From CAMLQK01 sp035478775 (lineage in GTDB: Bacteria; Patescibacteriota; Saccharimonadia; Saccharimonadales; UBA4665): a DNA stretch of 33,285 nt. The DNA is taken from assembly GCA_035478775.1 (NCBI GenBank), contig DATIJG010000003.1, positions 1 to 33,285 on the forward strand, in the 5' to 3' direction. Below are positions 31,196 to 33,285 of the stretch, piece after piece. Every line of letters begins with the position of its first letter. Positions within the stretch are counted from its first letter, which is position 1. A program made the translations under genes and the position numbers. The notes beneath the pieces are model-generated. The model ran no database searches. It was not told the origin of the DNA and saw nothing but the letters and a program-made list of their open reading frames with translations.

Positions 31196-31792
31196 ATGAC
31201 ACGTAGCGTACCTATTATTGGCTTGTCAGGCACAAATGGCTCGGGCAAAGACACCGTAGGTATACTGCTCTCCAAAAAACACAAATTTTTGTTTATTTCG
31301 GTTAGCGATTTATTGCGTGATGAACTAAAAAAACGCGGGCTTACTACCGAACGCGAAAACATGCGTGCCTTAAGCGCTGAATGGCGCCGCGAATTTGGCC
31401 TAGCGGTTTTAGTTGACCGGGCAGTTGCAATGTTTAATCAGGCTGAGCGAGGCACGTACACTGGCTTGGTTATGGCCAGCTTGCGCAACCCCAATGAATC
31501 ACAGCGCGTGCACGAACTTGGTGGCACGATGGTGTGGGTAGACGCCGACCCGAAAGTGCGTTACGGACGCGTGCAAGCTAACAAACGGGCTGGCAGGGCG
31601 GCTGATGATAATAAAGGCTTTGAACAGTTTTTAGCGGACGAACAAATTGAAATGAACAAAAGCGCGGCAGGCGATGACGCTGAGCTAGATATACAAGCCG
31701 TGCATGCGCAATGCGACCACACACTCATGAACAACTTTAGCGATATCGCCGACCTAGAGGCGCACATTACTAGCTTGCTAAGACAACTATAA
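31196..31792 (+). CDS. P-loop nucleoside/nucleotide kinase-like protein
   Basis: A 198-residue P-loop NTPase of kinase type. Walker A is GLSGTNGSGKDTVG (residues 9-22). FISVSDLLRDELKKRG resembles the substrate-binding part of dephospho-CoA, adenylate and thymidylate kinases. VWVDADPKVRYGRVQANKRA (about 110-130) looks like the LID/Arg region. Dephospho-CoA kinase (CoaE-like) or a dNMP kinase are both possible and the substrate is not decided. There is no ribosome binding site. The start lies 11 bases after TATAAT, so the leader is very short. Confidence 0.75.
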   Translation: MTRSVPIIGLSGTNGSGKDTVGILLSKKHKFLFISVSDLLRDELKKRGLTTERENMRALSAEWRREFGLAVLVDRAVAMFNQAERGTYTGLVMASLRNPNESQRVHELGGTMVWVDADPKVRYGRVQANKRAGRAADDNKGFEQFLADEQIEMNKSAAGDDAELDIQAVHAQCDHTLMNNFSDIADLEAHITSLLRQL

Positions 31793-31946
31793 GATAAAAT
31801 ACAAAACCTGCACCACGCGGCGAATCATTCAGCTAAATAAAAGCTAGCAAAATAGTAAAAAGCGGACAATTTAAGCCCACGTAATTCAAGCCGATTTAAT
31901 TACCCGCACTTAAGCGCGCCAAGAGCAGACTTTGTATCAAGCTTAA

Positions 31947-32261
31947 TTACTGTCTGATTTTAATAAGACGCTTATGCACAAGCCACACCGCACTACTCCA
32001 TAGGAGAGCAAGATTTGCCCAGCAAATGAGGTACCACACGAAACCTTGCCGAAATGCCAAACGCACCATAACGCTGCCAGCGCGTGGACTGCTGTGTAAT
32101 ATGGCGGTCGTAAAGGGGCCTGCCCGAATTGCTATATTCGTCGTGGCGTGGTGTAGGGCGGTGCTCACTTGGCCCATAACTGCCAGCGCCCAAAAACCAA
32201 TGCCGCTGCCCAGGCAAAAGACAAACTTCGGCAAAAGGTATTTTCGGTACGGTTCTATCAT
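31947..32261 (-). CDS. Possible small membrane protein
   Basis: A 104-residue frame from ATG 32261 with two hydrophobic segments (about residues 10-34, KFVFCLGSGIGFWALAVMGQ; and about 76-95, YLICWANLALLWSSAVWLV) and a basic tail. Codon use resembles neighbouring genes. The frame stays open upstream to a TTG at 32375, adding 38 hydrophobic residues. There is no ribosome binding site or promoter at the ATG, and no family is recognised. If it is not a gene, the 611-bp stretch 31793-32403 is non-coding apart from the polA promoter. Confidence 0.4.
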   Translation of the reverse strand: MIEPYRKYLLPKFVFCLGSGIGFWALAVMGQVSTALHHATTNIAIRAGPFTTAILHSSPRAGSVMVRLAFRQGFVWYLICWANLALLWSSAVWLVHKRLIKIRQ

Positions 32262-32387
32262 AGTGTAGGGAGTGTATGTAAGGCTTCCCACAAAGTCAAA
32301 GCTGAATAATAGAGGTAAATGTTGTAATAAAGCATTGCAAAGTGCGTGCAAGCCTGTAAAAACCGGCGATGCCAAATCAGCGGTAAC

Positions 32388-32396
32388 TGGTATACT
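32388..32396 (+). promoter_or_regulatory. Extended -10 promoter of polA (leaderless)
   Basis: TGG then TATACT (32391-32396), seven bases, then ATG 32404. No -35 needed or seen. Confidence 0.55.
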
Positions 32397-32403
32397 GAAA
32401 CAT

Positions 32404-33285
32404 ATGAGTGAGCGTCTAGTTGTTATTGACGGTAAATCTGTATTTTACAGGGGTTATTATGCCATGCCGTATCTAAGTACGGCCGATGGTACGCCCACCG
32501 GGGCGGTGTACGGGTTTGCGGTCATGGCGCTCGAAGTCATTAAAAACCTCAAGCCCGACTATGTGTGCGTAGCCTGGGATAAAGCAAAGACCAATATTCG
32601 CTCGCGCCGTGAACTTTACCCGGCATATAAAGGCAACCGCAAACCAGCTCCGCCCGATTTTTACGAGCAAGTACCGATTTTGCACAATTTGCTTGACGCC
32701 TTAGGCTGGCCACTGTACGAAATGGACGATTATGAGGCCGATGACCTCATGGGTGCGTTTGCCAAGCAAGCTACCGAAAAGGGTATCGAAACATGCTTGA
32801 TTACGTCTGACCTCGACGTATTGCAACTTGTCAGCCCGACCACGCATATTTATACGCTTAAAAAAGGCTTCAGTAACATTGAGTTGTTCAACCTGGCGCA
32901 TTTTGAAGAAAAATATAGCGTTGGCCCGCATCAATGGGTGGATGTAAAAGCGCTGAAGGGTGATTCATCGGACAACATTCCCGGTGTTACTGGTATTGGT
33001 GAAAAAACTGCGTTGCAACTTATCGATAACTATGAAACGCTAGACGGCGTATACCAACACCTTGAAGAACTCAAACCCGCGGTGCGTGCTAAGCTTGTAA
33101 CGCACAAAGATATGGCGTATTTGAGCCAAAAATTAGTAACATTGATGGTCGATGCGCCAATGCAGCTTGACTTTGAAAAGGCTCGGCTGCAAACAGCAGT
33201 ACGGCCAGAACTGATCGAAACGCTCCGTAAGCTGGAGTTTAAAAATATTTTACGCCAAGCCGAAGCCCAAATGCGCGCCCAAAGC
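32404..33285 (+). CDS. polA: DNA polymerase I, 5'-3' exonuclease part (partial, runs off the edge)
   Basis: 294 codons are present and the frame stays open to the last base. They cover the FEN-like 5'-nuclease domain: VVIDGKSVFYRGYYAMP at the N terminus, AWDKAKTNIRSRRELYPAYK, the metal-binding DDYEADDLMGAFA and LITSDLDVLQLV, then ALKGDSSDNIPGVTGIGEKT with the helix-hairpin-helix. Residue order matches Pol I rather than a stand-alone exonuclease in style, but the polymerase domain lies outside the window, so a free 5'-nuclease cannot be excluded. Role: RNA-primer removal and repair. The start is seven bases after an extended -10, with no ribosome binding site. Confidence 0.88.
   Translation, partial: MSERLVVIDGKSVFYRGYYAMPYLSTADGTPTGAVYGFAVMALEVIKNLKPDYVCVAWDKAKTNIRSRRELYPAYKGNRKPAPPDFYEQVPILHNLLDALGWPLYEMDDYEADDLMGAFAKQATEKGIETCLITSDLDVLQLVSPTTHIYTLKKGFSNIELFNLAHFEEKYSVGPHQWVDVKALKGDSSDNIPGVTGIGEKTALQLIDNYETLDGVYQHLEELKPAVRAKLVTHKDMAYLSQKLVTLMVDAPMQLDFEKARLQTAVRPELIETLRKLEFKNILRQAEAQMRAQS

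Noticed and set aside
1..33285. TGA recoded as glycine (SR1/Gracilibacteria code)
   Set aside because: TGA ends the sigma-factor gene (837-839) and the AAA+ gene (8647-8649) at natural lengths, and core genes have no in-frame TGA.

Overview
The window looks like chromosomal DNA from a Patescibacteria/CPR bacterium, most likely Candidatus Saccharibacteria (TM7). This is inferred from gene content and protein style: a DnaG primase without zinc ligands, a Mur ligase without its usual N-terminal domain, many small lineage-style membrane proteins, short intergenic gaps and balanced base composition. TGA works as an ordinary stop codon (for example at 837-839 and 8647-8649), so the glycine recoding seen in SR1/Gracilibacteria does not apply. 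No tRNA, rRNA, CRISPR array, transposase or integrase is visible.

Layout. 1-1361 (minus): ECF sigma factor translationally coupled to a membrane-anchored putative anti-sigma partner, cut by the window edge. 1462-2760 (plus): small membrane protein, then an XRE-HTH/HAD-hydrolase fusion. 2821-7260 (minus): Fur-type regulator, valS and tsaD, with a 325-bp gap before valS that carries three copies of a palindromic 11-mer. 7378-12999 (plus): the most unusual block, with a coiled-coil AAA+ ATPase (MoxR/CobS-like), a DUF7192-like protein, a 1004-residue membrane protein with a degenerate PP2C-like domain and a surface-type C terminus, and a 110-residue helical protein. 13032-15396: MurE-like ligase convergent with arginase. 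15422-16896: two unknown genes divergently transcribed from interlocked promoters, one possibly PD-(D/E)XK-like. 16909-19152: CIRCE-controlled groES-groEL closed by tandem terminators. 19183-21524: tatA, a low-complexity protein, a phosphoglucose/phosphomannose isomerase and a small unknown. 21738-24631: OmpR-type two-component pair, DUF1361 membrane protein, MscL. 24753-28069: oligoribonuclease, HAD hydrolase, MmcQ/YjbR protein, and on the minus strand an FHA-like protein and a single-pass membrane protein. 28162-33285: dnaG-rpoD, a P-loop kinase, a doubtful membrane ORF and the start of polA.

How it fits together. Much of the window is housekeeping (translation quality, replication, folding, wall synthesis, stress sensing). 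Two themes stand out. First, at least eight genes have a -10 box followed by exactly six bases and then the ATG, and several more have 7-11 bases. This implies widespread leaderless or near-leaderless transcripts, and it moves several start codons downstream of the longest open frame. Second, the 7378-12999 cassette, with the FHA-like gene at 26370-27335, combines AAA+, PP2C-like and FHA-like parts with no kinase in view. This suggests an uncharacterised ATPase-driven or phospho-recognition system at the membrane. All functional statements rest on motif reading; no database search was run.
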